The position numbers and the translations under genes are program-made. Shown here piece after piece: positions 1-10,793 of a stretch of 64,000 bases of DNA. The stretch spans positions 222,546 through 286,545 of the forward strand of contig BDSI01000072.1 of NCBI GenBank assembly GCA_003117195.1, read 5' to 3'. The stretch comes from Eudorina sp. 2006-703-Eu-15 (Eukaryota; Chlorophyta; Chlorophyceae; Chlamydomonadales; Volvocaceae). Position 1 is the first letter of the stretch. The number at the start of each line of letters is the position of its first letter. The notes under the pieces are model-generated. The model saw only the letters and a list, made by a program, of their open reading frames with translations. It searched no databases and had not been told where the DNA came from.

Positions 1-71
1 GCCGCCGAGTTGTCCGCCAAATGCTCGCGAAGATGCGCCAGCTGAGCGTCCAGAATCGCCAAATCTGTCAT
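1..71 (-). CDS. possible start of an unknown gene, running off the left edge
   Basis: An ATG at 71-69 on the minus strand opens a frame that stays open to the window edge (about 23 codons). It begins MTDLAILDAQ and is leucine/alanine-rich, as in an amphipathic helix. I do not recognise it. The piece is short enough to be open by chance. It lies next to the viral polymerase fragment, so it could belong to the same insertion. Confidence 0.2.
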   Translation of the reverse strand, partial: MTDLAILDAQLAHLREHLADNSA

Positions 72-290
72 AGCTGCCTTCGAAAACGAACAAAACTTCG
101 CAGGGGCACGCCGCCGCAGCGTTGTCACTCGGTAAAAGTAAACTGCGCCAAAACCGAAATGATCCGATGTGTGCTGGATCCCTGCACTCCTTATAAAGAG
201 CTGCAGGTTTGTGGACAAGGTAGCCACTGAATCAGAGCCGACTGCCGTCAGTTCGAGAATTGGGAAACCCGCTCTGCCCGTCGTACAACT
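72..290. other. short spacer, nothing recognised
   Basis: I see no coding signal, RNA gene or repeat between the left-edge frame and the downstream end of the polymerase fragment. Confidence 0.4.
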
Positions 291-1422
291 TTAACCACCG
301 ACCGTTGCTGGAACACTCCGCACCGTGCCTTCTACCACACCCACTTGCGCCCCTCTCCTACGCCCGCTTAGAAATAAATTTTTGAGCTTCGCCCCAAAAT
401 TGCGCTTTTCAATGTACGCGCTGGCGCGCCCCGGCAGTCTGCCCAGGCACAGGAACTTGTCCTTGACGTTGAGCGCGCACGCGCGGTTGTGCAGGTACTC
501 AAAGTCAAAGCCCAGGATGTTGTACCCGGTGACAATGTCGGGGTCGACCTCCTGAATCAGGTCACGAAAGCCGAGCAGCAACATGGCTTCGGTGTCAAAC
601 GTGCGCACCTCGACCCCCGGCATGGGCTCGAAGCCGCCCAGCGTCAGCACAATGCGGCGGTCCACCTCGGCATTGCCGTATCGGTGGACGAATGACAGGG
701 TCGCCCTCAAGCGCCGGCAAGTGCAGCGCATCAAACTTGCGGCGCAGCGCCTGTATCATCGCGTCACGGCACGGTTTATGTTGCTGCTGTTGCTGCTGGA
801 ACGTCTTCTGCAGCAACCTCGCAATATCATCGCATGCCTCATCCAGTCGCACTGCCTGAGCAGCGCTCAGCGGTGTCACAGTGTACACCTTGCTCATCGC
901 TGCCGCTGGGGGGTTGGATTCTGATGTCACCTTGGCAGGCACCTGTGGAGCGCCTGGCGCAGTACCAAATGCGTGTCGCAGCTCTCTAATCAATCGGCGT
1001 GTCAAGTCCAGCATGAATCGTTCATCTGTCACCGGAGGCACCTGTGGTAACACCGCTGCAGCGCCGGTCATCACCGACCTGCCGCTGCCGGCGTGTTGTT
1101 GACGCAGTATGGGTATAGCCAGGTCCACCAATTCTTGAATAGGTTTGCTATAATCTTTTATGGACACTGGAAAGTCGCCGGGACTGCTGGTACACTCAAT
1201 GTCGAATGCCGCCACCGTGAATGCAGCCGCTTTGCTCGGCTGCGCGGCGATCTGCGCATCCGACGCGGGGCACACATGCTGCCACTGTGTCTCGTAGTCC
1301 ACTCTGCCGCCTTGGCCGTGGCCACCGAGGCTAGACGAAGAAGAGCAGAGCAGAGGCAGACGCGTCACATTCTTCGAGAGCGCCGGGACACGTCGCGGCC
1401 TTGCTATCACGGCGCATTTCAT
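291..1422 (-). pseudogene. giant-virus-type family B DNA polymerase fragment, frameshifted
   Basis: Two overlapping minus-strand frames (1422-595 and 734-291) together match the exonuclease part of a nucleocytoplasmic large DNA virus DNA polymerase B. The first carries the Exo I motif (FDIEC) followed by SSPGDFPVSIKDYSK, an insertion that I associate with viral rather than cellular polymerase delta, and reaches LEGDPVI. The second resumes at VHRYGN and carries the Exo II region (DPDIVTGYNILGFDFEYL). The switch lies near position 690 and fits a small deletion of about a dozen bases. Homology fades at about 1,300 on the N-terminal side and at about 370 on the C-terminal side. No palm or thumb motif such as YGDTDS is present, so only about a third of a normal polymerase remains and it cannot be active. 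A polyglutamine run sits in the linker. The simplest reading is a decayed endogenous giant-virus insertion. A very divergent cellular polymerase is less likely. Confidence 0.8.
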
Positions 1423-2725
1423 CTATATACCGTGTTCAGCTTCCTGCATACCGGAGACTTGCCAACCCACGATGCGGGCAGCATCTGCAGCCCTTCCCGC
1501 CTGCCGGGGTCTCCCTCCCCACCGGGAGAAGAGGAACGTAGGACGTGTGTCTGTCCCAGCAAGCACATCCACGGCGGTCGCACCGCCAGTGAAACATGCC
1601 CCCTCCCAGTAGTCCCCGTCTGAAACGTGCATCTGGCGCAGTGCTCCGGGCGCCGCACTACAATGTAAACCCCCTTCCTCTCCATCATAGCCACGACTGA
1701 AACTATGCATGCACACTGCGCCATTGCTGCATGCGCCTCGCTTGGTGCAGTTGCGAAGTCCTTATGTACAACGGTCCATAAACGGAAGCCAGGGATCCAG
1801 CTACCAGTGGAGGAGCATTCTCTAGAGCATCGGGTTAAGAGCGACCCATGCCTCCCAAGTCAACACCCAGGTGCAGGCCTGGGAGCAAATGTCCAGGGGG
1901 GTCAACACGAGCAGCACCCATCACGTCAGCACTTGTTGTTACGTGATAGGCTGGAAGCCAGCCCTGCAACCCCTTCCGCAAATCCTCTAACCAAGCTGAA
2001 TACCCAAAAACAATTTGTCCACATGTTCAGCCGCCCAACGCTCCTGTACGTGCCTGGCTGGCCAAACATACGCACTTCTCAGCAACCGCTTGGCAGAGCC
2101 CACACAAAAGCGGCCGCAGCACTCTCCTGTTTCTCGACGTTGCAGTAACCGTGTAGGCCTGGATCCGTGGGCGGCTAGGTCCTGCGGAGCGTCCCACCAG
2201 GGTAAAGAAGTGGACACCCTCGGTAACCGAATGCAAACCTTGGTGTTAATGAGCACGTGTACCTGAACTTGGTGGGTCCACGGGTAGCATCTTAATCAAC
2301 TACGACACGTGAAATACAGCACAGCACCCGGTGCTCAGCAGGAGGGCACGTTCAATCGAAAACTCGACGTGTCCCGCTCCTACTGCAATAACACGCATAA
2401 CAAGCCTCCGCTGGCTGAGGCTGGGTGAGCCTTCATGGCTAGGTCTGTCTACTGCAGGTCCTGAAACAGGACAGTCGAGTCCCCCAAGCTATCGCTGCCC
2501 TGTTCGGGAAGACAGTGCTACAGCTCAACTCCCAAGCCTGGGCTCTTCCGTGCAGCTGTGCTTAGACCACCCAGCAGAAGTGCACTCCAACACAACACGC
2601 AATCTAAGTAGGACGGGGATCATCCATCTGCAAGGACGCTGGGTTACCGAGGAGGCATGGCACTCATTATAGCCTTCATGGGACAGCCATACGACTCCTT
2701 GCCCACGCACCTGGTAGTATTCGTC
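1423..2725. other. 1.3-kb region without a recognisable gene
   Basis: Short open frames on both strands overlap freely here and none shows a domain, a splice pattern or biased composition that I can support. No N-terminal polymerase homology continues upstream of 1,422. The stretch is probably decayed insertion DNA or intergenic sequence. Confidence 0.4.
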
Positions 2726-3498
2726 TTACTTGATGATTTTCAAAAGTTCAATCAACGGCGCCCTGTACTGTCGCATCTCGTTCGGTACCGGCGCATTGCT
2801 CTCAAGGAGGAGGAGAGCATTTGCGGGGGAGTCCGGCTTGTGGAAGGCGCCGTTGCTCGTGTCCTTGAATCTGCGAACGGCTTTGTAGTTGTCGAGGCTG
2901 AGCCCCGTCGCAACGACGGCCTCATCCCAGGCCTTGTTCAACCAGTCGAAGTCCTCCACGCAGGCCTTGGCTTTAGCGTCTTCATCTTTCCGCCTTTCTG
3001 CTCGCGCGAGGGTGGCCAGCGTCTTAAGGACGTCGTCCTTGGATGTCCAGGACGCAGCTGCACTTGCAACTCTGGGCGGAAGACTGCTCGGGATCTGGAA
3101 CTTCAAGAAGACGTCATCCTCGAATTGGGAGACGAAGTCGCGGTGCCTGTCAATGTTCGGAACGCACGGCCGCATTCCCGAAACGAACAAGTAATGTTGC
3201 AGGCAGTAGCAGCCACAAAAGCAGACAGAGGGTCAGACAAAGAACAGCCAGGGCAAGAGTAAGCTTACTGGGCACAGAAGTCCGTCTTGTCCTTGAGCGC
3301 GTTCAGCGTCATGAGCTCACTGCCAAACTGTTCCAGGATTTTCGAGGCAAGCTGCATGACCGAGCCGGCTGAACTTTCCACGGCTCCAACCGCGTTTGAC
3401 ATCGCGGTGCAGTCCTCGGAAAGCTTCTGGTCGGCCTCCTTAAGCCTTGCTACTTCAGTGTCATGGTGAGTCTTGAGTTTCTTGGCCTTCTCTTTCAT
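2726..3498 (-). CDS. unrecognised two-exon coiled-coil protein, about 216 aa
   Basis: The model is exon 1 at 3498-3269, a 122-bp intron (GTAAGC...TTGACAG) and exon 2 at 3146-2726. The frame is kept across a phase-2 junction and the stop is at 2726-2728. The ATG at 3498 opens a lysine/glutamate-rich amphipathic segment (MKEKAKKLKTHHD) followed by heptad-like leucines to about residue 75, which predicts a coiled coil. The second half is mixed helical, with charged clusters such as RAERRKDEDAKAK and a hydrophobic end (PLIELLKIIK). I recognise no family. Low codon randomness, an intron with good borders and the absence of stops support a real gene. It lies between a viral polymerase remnant and retroelement debris, so it could be host or imported. 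Confidence 0.5.
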
Positions 3499-4289
3499 TT
3501 ATTCATGAGTTCGGACGAAGTTCCGACACTGTCGACAAAACAAAGCAGTCGAGTCAAGGCGATTGCTTTGCTTTGACAGTGATTGACAGAAAACGTTATA
3601 CGAGGGCGAAGCCCGCCCGGCCGAACGGGCGATTGGATCGGGCAGGTTTGCGAAGTGCACATGAAAGCCCTGACGTTGACAGCTGGTACGACCGTCGTTC
3701 CCACAATTTCTCGCACAGCCAAAACAACGGCGCTTCCCAATCTGAATACAGGCGCGGTTTACGTAACATTAAAAGTGCTGATTGCCACTTTGGGTTTGAC
3801 GAAACGAGCATCTTTACCAAAGCAAGTTCGCCTGTCCACAAAACCTGTCGATTGCATTAAATGAAAAGTGACACAACGACCCTTTCAGATGTCGAATACC
3901 TGGAAATTCAGTAGGAGAGAAAACGCAGCGACAGAGACGACCCCGGTGTGGGATTGCACCTCGCCACCGGAGCCCAGCGCGCCAGGGCAGCCTTTACACT
4001 CCGGTGCTCACAAATAGTGTCCCTATGTGGATAATTCACCTTCTAGGCGGAAATGGGTTGGTGCGAGATGCCGCGTGACGGGGTTCCTGTTACCCCGGCA
4101 CAGAATCAAAGGAACCGACTACGGCGGCGCAAAAGCAGTGGTTTATGAGATGTAATGAAAGCTGATGATAATAATAATAATACGCCCAGTCAGGGACTGT
4201 GGCATGTGTTAAGGGGGCAGGAGTGATGAGGCTATGGGTTTCCCCTTGCCTATACACTACCCGCCACCGCTAATGTGAAATCACGGAGT
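3499..4289. other. non-coding stretch with an (ATA)n microsatellite
   Basis: No gene is recognised. A short run of ATA repeats lies at about 4164-4181, just beyond the 3' end of the minus-strand retroelement that starts at 4,290. It could be that element's tail or a target microsatellite. Confidence 0.4.
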
Positions 4290-5750
4290 GCATTGTGTGC
4301 TAAGTTCCTGCTGGATTGTCTCCTACAGGTTGTCCTCTTTCCATCTTGCTTCGAAGTGTAACGATGCCGTTCAGCGTATGTACGGCATGGTCGTGCAGGT
4401 CGTTCACGCACGCCCTGGCTGCGTGGCTGCAGGCCCCGAGCTCAACCAGGAGTGGAAGGAGGTCTTTTCGTATGGTTCCCCCGAAACCCAGACTGATGGC
4501 GTCCTGTTTCGTATAGCGCACCTTCCATCCCGCTTCTGCAAGCTCTTTGGCCAGAGTCTCGTGCTGCTGCACTTTATCGTGCTGCTTCGCAGTGTGGTTG
4601 GTGTCTGAAGTGTAGCCGATTTCTAGAATGTGTACGGTGTGGTCCTCGCGATCCCAGGGTCCTGTGTATCCCGGTTTACAGTGGTATCGTTGGTATGAAC
4701 ATTATGTCTGGTCTGAGTTTTAGGCGGAGGTCGGTGGGTGTACTTGGCAGCACCCACTCCGGTATGCGGGTGCTCGCGGCGTAGTCAGGGAGCTGCTGCG
4801 CCTGACAAGCATCCATGATCATGAAGCAACCACCCGAGCGTCCTGTGGCGAGCAGTCTGGCGATCTGCCGGACTGTGTAGAGGGCTGTCATGTCCGGGTG
4901 TTTACAGCTACCCAGGATATGTCCTCCAGAGTCGGGACCCCCGCACAGTGGGCAGGGTGCGGTCTCCACCATGTGTGGTGGGGCTGCGGATTGTATACGC
5001 GATCGTTTGGTGCCTACCAGGGGACGTCGGAAGCGCTGCGCCAGTTTGTTGTTCCACAGTTGTCCGTACCAATAGTCCATACACCGCTTGAGTTTCTTGT
5101 GCCTTCCCGTGCGCCGGTTGAGGGTGCGCGCGCTTGTACGGATGTCTAGGTGCGGGAGCGTGGCTGACATGAAGGACGTGTACAGTGTTTGTTTGGTGTA
5201 ACCTAGGTGCACCTCTGGTTTTATTAGCGATGTCACCCCTCGGTTGAGGTCGTTGGCGTAGTGTCCGGCGGTGCGTTCCGGCCCGCTGGCTTTTCGCACC
5301 CACCAATAGTGCGCTCTGGGGTCGTTGTCGGACGTTTCTGTTTGCCACGTGGCGTCGTCGGGCGCGTCCCGGCGCGCAGCCTTAACTGCCGCTCTATCAG
5401 CCGCGTATTTGTATTTTATTCCTGTGTGGGATTTTACCTTCAGAAGATGTGTCTTGAGTTTCTTTACAGCTCGTGTTCGTTAGTAGGTCTTTGTGTTTAC
5501 TGAGCGCGAGTTTCGTACGTTGATTTATCATTTTCTTTATCAGAAACAGTGACGCGGCTGAGTCAGTCCAGATTGTAATGGGTGCGTTGTTGAGGCCCTC
5601 CTCGTCGTTTCTCATTGTAGGACCTTGGTGGATAGCACTGAGCTCGCAACGTGTAATGGTTTGGCATCCCGTCGTTCCTGCATTAACATCGATGTAGAGC
5701 GTTTTGCCTGTGAGGGCATCGACCGCGGCTTTTGGATTTTAGCGTTTTTG
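4290..5750 (-). mobile_element. 3' part of a Dualen/RandI-type LINE: RNase H plus restriction-like endonuclease
   Basis: Read on the minus strand, 5,745-5,460 encodes an RNase H fold: TLYIDVNAGTT, then CELSAIHQG with the catalytic glutamate, then ITIWTDSAASL with an aspartate. From 5,299 follows a zinc-knuckle-like CPLCGGPDSGGHILGSC. At about 4,730-4,570 come the restriction-like endonuclease signatures (LRPDIMF, then LEIGYTSDT) and the helical C-terminus up to about 4,300. RNase H and a restriction-like nuclease in one ORF is the hallmark of Dualen/RandI elements described from Chlamydomonas. Frames shift near 5,300-5,400 and near 4,600-4,670, and a stop lies upstream of the RNase H part, so the copy is dead. 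No reverse transcriptase is left, as in a 5'-truncated insertion. Confidence 0.75.
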
Positions 5751-6646
5751 CTTTGTGGGCCTTGTGTTATGGATGAACAGCTTGCGCAAGACCATCAACG
5801 CTGGAATTATAACGAAAACGATGAGTTTATGTTAAGGATCATTAAAAGGGTTCAGGCTCTCGCGGTAATGGCATCGTCTCAGCAGTGCGCTAAGTTGTTG
5901 CCAGCAATGCCAGGAAATGTCCCTTCATGCAAACAGCACTTTCACATTTCTGCGACATTCCTTTTGCAGGAAAGACTTCGGAGCTGCTCTTGCGCCGCAA
6001 GGCTGATGTTGGCTACCTGGCCATCGCCTGGACACCGAACAACGCTTGGCGGCGGTGCCTATCGACCCTAAAGCGGCGCCGTTTAACATGAGCAGCAAAT
6101 GCGGTGTCTGCAACGCGAATGTGATGGTGCCCAGCAAGGCGCACCAGTTCCTGGAAGGACTCGGACGCTACACGTCATTTAAGGCAGCAGTCATTGGAAA
6201 TTGCACTGGTGCATTGGACGTTGTGAGAAGTGGTTCGGGCTTTTGCCTGTTGAGCGGTCGAATGTGCTCGCGGGGGCTGGTCATGCGGTCTGTAACTGGG
6301 CGGCGACGTTTCAGGGAAGCCTGGGACGTCGTCTTTGTCCCTTGCGTTCTTCTTCATCAATTTCTATCATGATCCCCACGCTTTGGCGCGGATTGGTCAA
6401 GGGAGGCACGGCCATGGGGTGGGGGCTAAAAACGATAAAATGTAAAAATGCAAGCGAATGCGAGTATGCGAGTAAGGACTTGCGCTTCGGCTTCAACCTG
6501 GACCTTTTGGACAGACCCATGGTTGGTTGGTTGGTTGGTTGTTACATGTTGTACAGGCCTTACGGCTATAAACATGTGTTCCCCCACAACGGTCATCCGT
6601 CAAAGGGCGCACAAAAGATCAAAAGAACAAAAGGTAGCTGAGTCTC
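5751..6646. other. unassigned stretch between two LINE fragments
   Basis: Short open frames exist on the plus strand (for example 5625-6071 and 6046-6372) but none matches a family I can name. A P-loop-like AGKTSELLLRR occurs near 5,965 without a following thymidine kinase body. A small (TTGG)n run sits at about 6522-6541. This is probably broken element or viral sequence. Confidence 0.35.
6522..6541. repeat. short (TTGG)n microsatellite
   Basis: About five tandem copies of the tetramer can be read directly. It lies just past the 3' end of the minus-strand LINE fragment that begins at 6,647. Confidence 0.7.
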
Positions 6647-7975
6647 TCATCTCTGCAGCTTTTCCTTCCGCAACTTCTGCACCTGATATAAGAAATGACC
6701 AAGCTTGCACTGGTCAAACAAAAGCATGATTCCGAACATATTCGAGTCATCAGGGAGATCCACCGCTCGACGTAGCGGTTCGTAGACCGGACGTTCGTAG
6801 ACCGCTCCACTATTGCAAACCCGGCACGTCCGTGTACTGCGCGGCGTGCGCCCGGGCCCCCGTGCTAACCGCGATACCTCCAGATCCCAACGGCCAAGCC
6901 GGAATCGCATTAGCGCCGTGTGATGCTTTCTCGGCATATCAGACGTCATATGCTCCAGCTTTCGCTTGTGATCGATCGGTGTGTACGCAAGGCCCATCCA
7001 GTTCAGGTACCGACATGCTGTCACGCCCGGCGCCTGCACTCCAGCCCTATCGGTGTACTCAGGGAAGCCCCTGGGATCCTGATCCAGGCAATCAGCAGAC
7101 CAATCGCAGAGCAGTCTGCGCCGAAATTCCAAGAGCAAATCTCCAAAAGGGATATCTAGCGCGACAATGGCCTTTGCCTTGGCCTCCGCACCGAGCGCCT
7201 CCTCCACATGCGCCTTATAATCGAACCCCAGGGTTTCGAAAATCCGAAGTACCTTCCCCGCCCAAAAGTATTCATGCTCGTTAGTCATATGGTCCGACTC
7301 CAGCCATGCCTTAATGTCCTCCTCAAGCACAGCCCTGGCAAGCGAATTTGGCTGTTTGACTAGCCGCTTCCAAAAGCCGAACACCTGTTGAGCCCAAAAG
7401 TAGTGCAGCGGGAGCTGTGATGTCTCCGCAAACAAAAGCCTGTTTGGGGGTAGGCTTGCGCCAACCACCTTTCGCAGAAAGATCTTCTGAACCTCCACCA
7501 TCGGGTCAGCCATGGCTTTTTCGAAAACGCCAGCCCTGCTACCCGCATTCCTGACCCAACCTCCCCACTTTTTCACGCGTGCGGAGCCCTCCTCGGATAG
7601 GCCCGTGCCAGCGCGTTGCCCCCACCTTAACCACTCCCTCACTCGCTGCCGCCTTCTTGTTCCGAGCACTTCACGTATCGCGTCCGGGCCCCAGACTTCG
7701 ACTCCATATGAAAGCAAGGATCTAACCTGAACGTCGAAACAGCGGAGCATCAGGTCTGGTGCCCAAATCCGATTTGCCTCCAGCTTACGCATCAAAGAGA
7801 ACACTGCTCTGCGCCCAACATCACAGATTTCCATGCGACAAGAATCGAACGGGAGATTGCTACCGTAGCGCAAGCCAAGGTATTTCGCGCGCTCCTTGAC
7901 CGGAATGGCCTGGCCGGCAAACCTGAGTTGCCTAGCGCCCATCAGTGTAGATGCCGTATTCAGCGTCATGGCGCA
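6647..7975 (-). mobile_element. LINE fragment: post-reverse-transcriptase C-terminal half, 440 aa open
   Basis: The single open frame 7969-6647 starts in the RT thumb region (AKYLGLRYGSNLPFDSC), runs through the typical LLSYGVEVWGPD and an extended helical region (LHYFWAQQVFGFWKRLV), and ends with a C-terminal Cys motif (CRVCNSG). This matches the C-terminal half of an L1-like non-LTR retrotransposon ORF2. The catalytic FADD-type RT motif is absent because the copy is cut at about 7,975, exactly where the next fragment begins. The frame is intact over 440 codons, so this fragment is younger than its neighbours. Confidence 0.75.
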
Positions 7976-9360
7976 GAGCTATTCTTGCTGGGAACATCAG
8001 GTGGGCGCTGCATCGTTCGTCGTCGGTCAGGTTGTCACATCTCCGGGAGCTCAGGCTAGGTGCACAGCCGGTTTCGTACTTCTCTTTCAACCTACGTATG
8101 TGTTTGCGCACCCATTGGGGTAGTCGCAGGTCCGTCTCCTGGGTCTCGTCCATTGCTGTGCGTTCCTGGGGCGGCTTCGTTATGGAGTCGATTGCTTGGC
8201 GAAGTGGTTCCACGACACTGCCTCCAGTCTTGTTGGCTACCAGGATCAGGTCGAGGCCGTTGGGGTTAGAGGGGACATCTTCCCAGATTGCGTCGTTGCT
8301 TAGGTTGCTGTCACTCCTGTCGGTCGAGATTGTCCCGACGTGAGTGACCAGGTCGTGCCGTAGGTACCGGGTGTAGGGTGCCGTTTTAGATGCAGGGAAC
8401 ACGAGCAGCGTGGCCGTGGGGTCTGTGTGGTTGCGCTGTGCGTCAGCCCATCCCAGGGCCCATCGCATGGCATGGTGTCCCTCTTCGGGGGTCGGTTCCG
8501 GGTGAGCGACAGAGGCACCCCTGAATGGCTGTTGGTATGCGTCGTGGCTTGCTCCAAACAGTTTGTCCTCGGGGAATCTTGTATGGTATACTCTTGTGCA
8601 CTTGGCGACGTTCAAGGGCGAGGCGAAGCGCTCTGTGTCCGCACCTGTGGCCTGCATGAGTCGCTCCATAAGATATTTGCTAAGACGTTTCTCGTGCGCT
8701 TTTTTAACGGTATTCGTTTTGCTCCCGCCCCTGTCCCTGTATCGTAGCAGCAGTCGGGCTACGTCCTCGGGGAATCCTCCGGGGGCGGCAAGCTTCGCAT
8801 GTTCTTCCGGGTGAGCAGGTTTGGCCGCCGTGTACCGGAGCCACATGTCGCGCAGTCGTGTTGCTGGGAGCATTCCTAGACATTTCCCCCTCGGGTCATA
8901 GACGTATGCGCGTTTCGCGGTTTGTAGGTCCGCGGGTTCCTGGTCTCGGGGATCGCTGAATATCGGGTGCGCCGCGCCCGGCGCGCAATTGTGCTTGCCT
9001 ATTTGGGTTGTGTATTTGCCAGTCGGGTGTATGTCCATCTCCGGGTTCCGTGCTTCGGTGTCGATCTCCACGTACCTCCGAAGGGTCCGCTGTCCTCGGG
9101 TGGTCTGGTAGCATTCTTCTTCCCATCGCCCCTGCCTTTGTTCGTCCGTTAAGTGTTCACTCGCCCGGGCTCATGTTCGATGCCGTGTTCTCGTCTATGG
9201 TTGTATTCTGATAGCAGGGTGTCCCATGTGTCTTGCGACGCGAGCCTGGTTTCCTCCTCTTCCGTTGGTTCCCATTCGTGTGTGTGTGTTACATGGTTGG
9301 GGGTGCGTAACCCCATACCTGCACATACCCATACGAGCCGGAGGCCCAAGGGCAAACAAA
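7932..9360 (-). mobile_element. retroelement polyprotein fragment with a methyltransferase-like linker domain
   Basis: The frame 9071-7932 (379 aa) contains YHTRFPEDKLFGASHDAY, then HHAMRWALGWADA, then TATLLVFPA and LDLILVANKTGG, and ends at YGIYTDGR, which resembles the first RNase H strand (YTDG). This order (charged N-terminus, an alpha/beta domain, then RNase H) fits the middle of an algal Dualen-type or related retroelement polyprotein. The alpha/beta part has the rhythm of a PCIF1-like methyltransferase fold but lacks a clear NPPF motif, so that assignment is only a guess. A further in-frame stretch (HTHEWEPTEEEETRLAS) lies upstream at 9,290-9,180 behind a stop. The copy ends abruptly at the LINE fragment that begins at 7,975. 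Confidence 0.55.
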
Positions 9361-9410
9361 ACGCCCAAAAGCACTGGTTTGCAATACCGCATTAACAGGA
9401 GTCGACGAGA

Positions 9411-9700
9411 CTAGCGCCCAAAGGGCACGATAGAATTACGGTGAGCCCACATGCGCTCCACCATCTTTGCCAAACGAGCCGGATCCCAGGCAATCGCCTC
9501 CCTCATCGTATTAGGGCGGTGAAACCCTTCCTCAGCGCGTATTGCATCGTAAGCCGGGCAGTCGAGTAGAACATGCTTCTCATCTTCAATCTGGTCTTCA
9601 GAGCGGCAGCAACGGCAGACCCGTTGTCCTCTAGGGACATGGTGCCTACCCCTCCGCGCCCTGTTAGACTCAAGTGCCCAACCACTTCCAGTTCCCATTC
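9411..9700 (-). mobile_element. LINE C-terminal scrap with CCRS...H...C zinc motif
   Basis: The minus-strand frame 9698-9411 carries RVCRCCRSEDQIEDEKHVLL followed by DCPAYDAIR, a C-terminal motif common in L1- and RTE-like ORF2 proteins. It ends at a stop at 9411. Only about 90 codons remain, joined upstream to an unrelated-looking fragment. Confidence 0.6.
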
Positions 9701-10793
9701 AACATCTAGCATGCCACCTTCCCCATCATCTCCTGTGGTGTGTGGCCGCAGGTCGCGCGGTGTGTAATTGTGGGCTTCGTAGAGCGGAAGCGCCCCCTTG
9801 GGTATGAGGGTCCTCTGCCAGGCGACCGTGAAGTATGTACGGTGAGTCGGTCGGCTATGTCTCCCGGTCCGTTTTTGCTTACTCGGGGGCGGGTCAGCGT
9901 CCACTCGCTTTCGTGTCTGGGCTACAATGCGGGCCACTCTGTCCTGCGTCCCGAACAGAGCTTGGGTAATGGCGAACCCATGTTCGGTCGGTACCCCCTC
10001 GGGCCAGTCTTGGTGGCCCATGAGCATATTGTAAAGTCGTTGCGCGTCGGGCACCCTCTGGATGAGTCCCCGAAGGGTGGGGAGCCTCAGAAGGAGGGCA
10101 CAATGCTCGACGGTTAGGGGTCCCTGTTGCAGCACCCATCCGATTGGGTCTGTATCCGTGATCCCGTTCACCGGCTTGCCCTTGTTTCTCCGCAGGTAGA
10201 GTTTTTTGAGCTCGCGCTTTCGGTTCTTTCCGTCAAGCAGGTTCCGACTTCTTCCTGGGCGTGATGGTCGCACATTCCCTGTAAGCGGTGCGGGTGCAGG
10301 GGTTTCAGTGTCTTGTGCCCTGTGCCTCATGTGGTCGGGATGGGTATTTCCTGGGTCGGGGCGCGCAGTCTGGTCAGGGTTTTGCATCCCGGCAGGCCGC
10401 ATGTACCGGGTAATGTAGTCTCCCGGGAGGGGGTTGGGGACGGTGCCCTGCAGCGCTGCGATAGTTTGCCGCTCCCTTGCGGGTAGTGGCGTCCTCGCTG
10501 AGCGCTAGACTGAGTCTATTCAATGCGATTTTGTGTTTCTGTCTTACACGGCGCCCACCTATGCGTTGCAGCTGGATTGTGTCGATGAGGTGCTGCCCCG
10601 TGTTGTTATCACGTAGGGCTCTCAGGTCAAGGCCCAGCTCAAGCAGTGGTTGAAGGCATCGGAACGGTAGGGCGTGCTCGGTTGGGGTTATGAGCCTCGC
10701 GCCTAGCAGTTGTGCGAGGCTGTTAGCTTCCTGGTGATACTGTTCCCCTTGGTCTGTCAGTTTCCGCAGTGCATTCATGTAACAGCTTAGCAT
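9701..10793 (-). mobile_element. retroelement-derived ORF remnant, arginine/proline-rich
   Basis: Minus-strand frames 10402-9503 and 10793-10374 overlap with a frame switch and read as one decayed polyprotein: LRKLTDQGEQYHQEANSLAQ, then RQKHKIALNRLSLAL, a P/R-rich linker and HRTYFTVAWQRTLIP. The segment resembles the N-terminal part of the same kind of element as 7,932-9,360, but I cannot place it on a named domain. It is assigned as mobile DNA mainly because of its position in the nest. Confidence 0.4.

Noticed and set aside
1705..2266. Overlapping frames at 1.7-2.3 kb as genes
   Set aside because: Frames on both strands overlap with similar length and show no domain or splice pattern.
3930..4020. 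tRNA gene or tRNA-derived SINE head (A- and B-box-like strings on the minus strand)
   Set aside because: The two boxes are too close together and no cloverleaf can be drawn.
5940..6250. Viral thymidine kinase (P-loop AGKTSELLLRR)
   Set aside because: Only the P-loop-like string fits. No following kinase motifs or zinc residues could be aligned in any frame.
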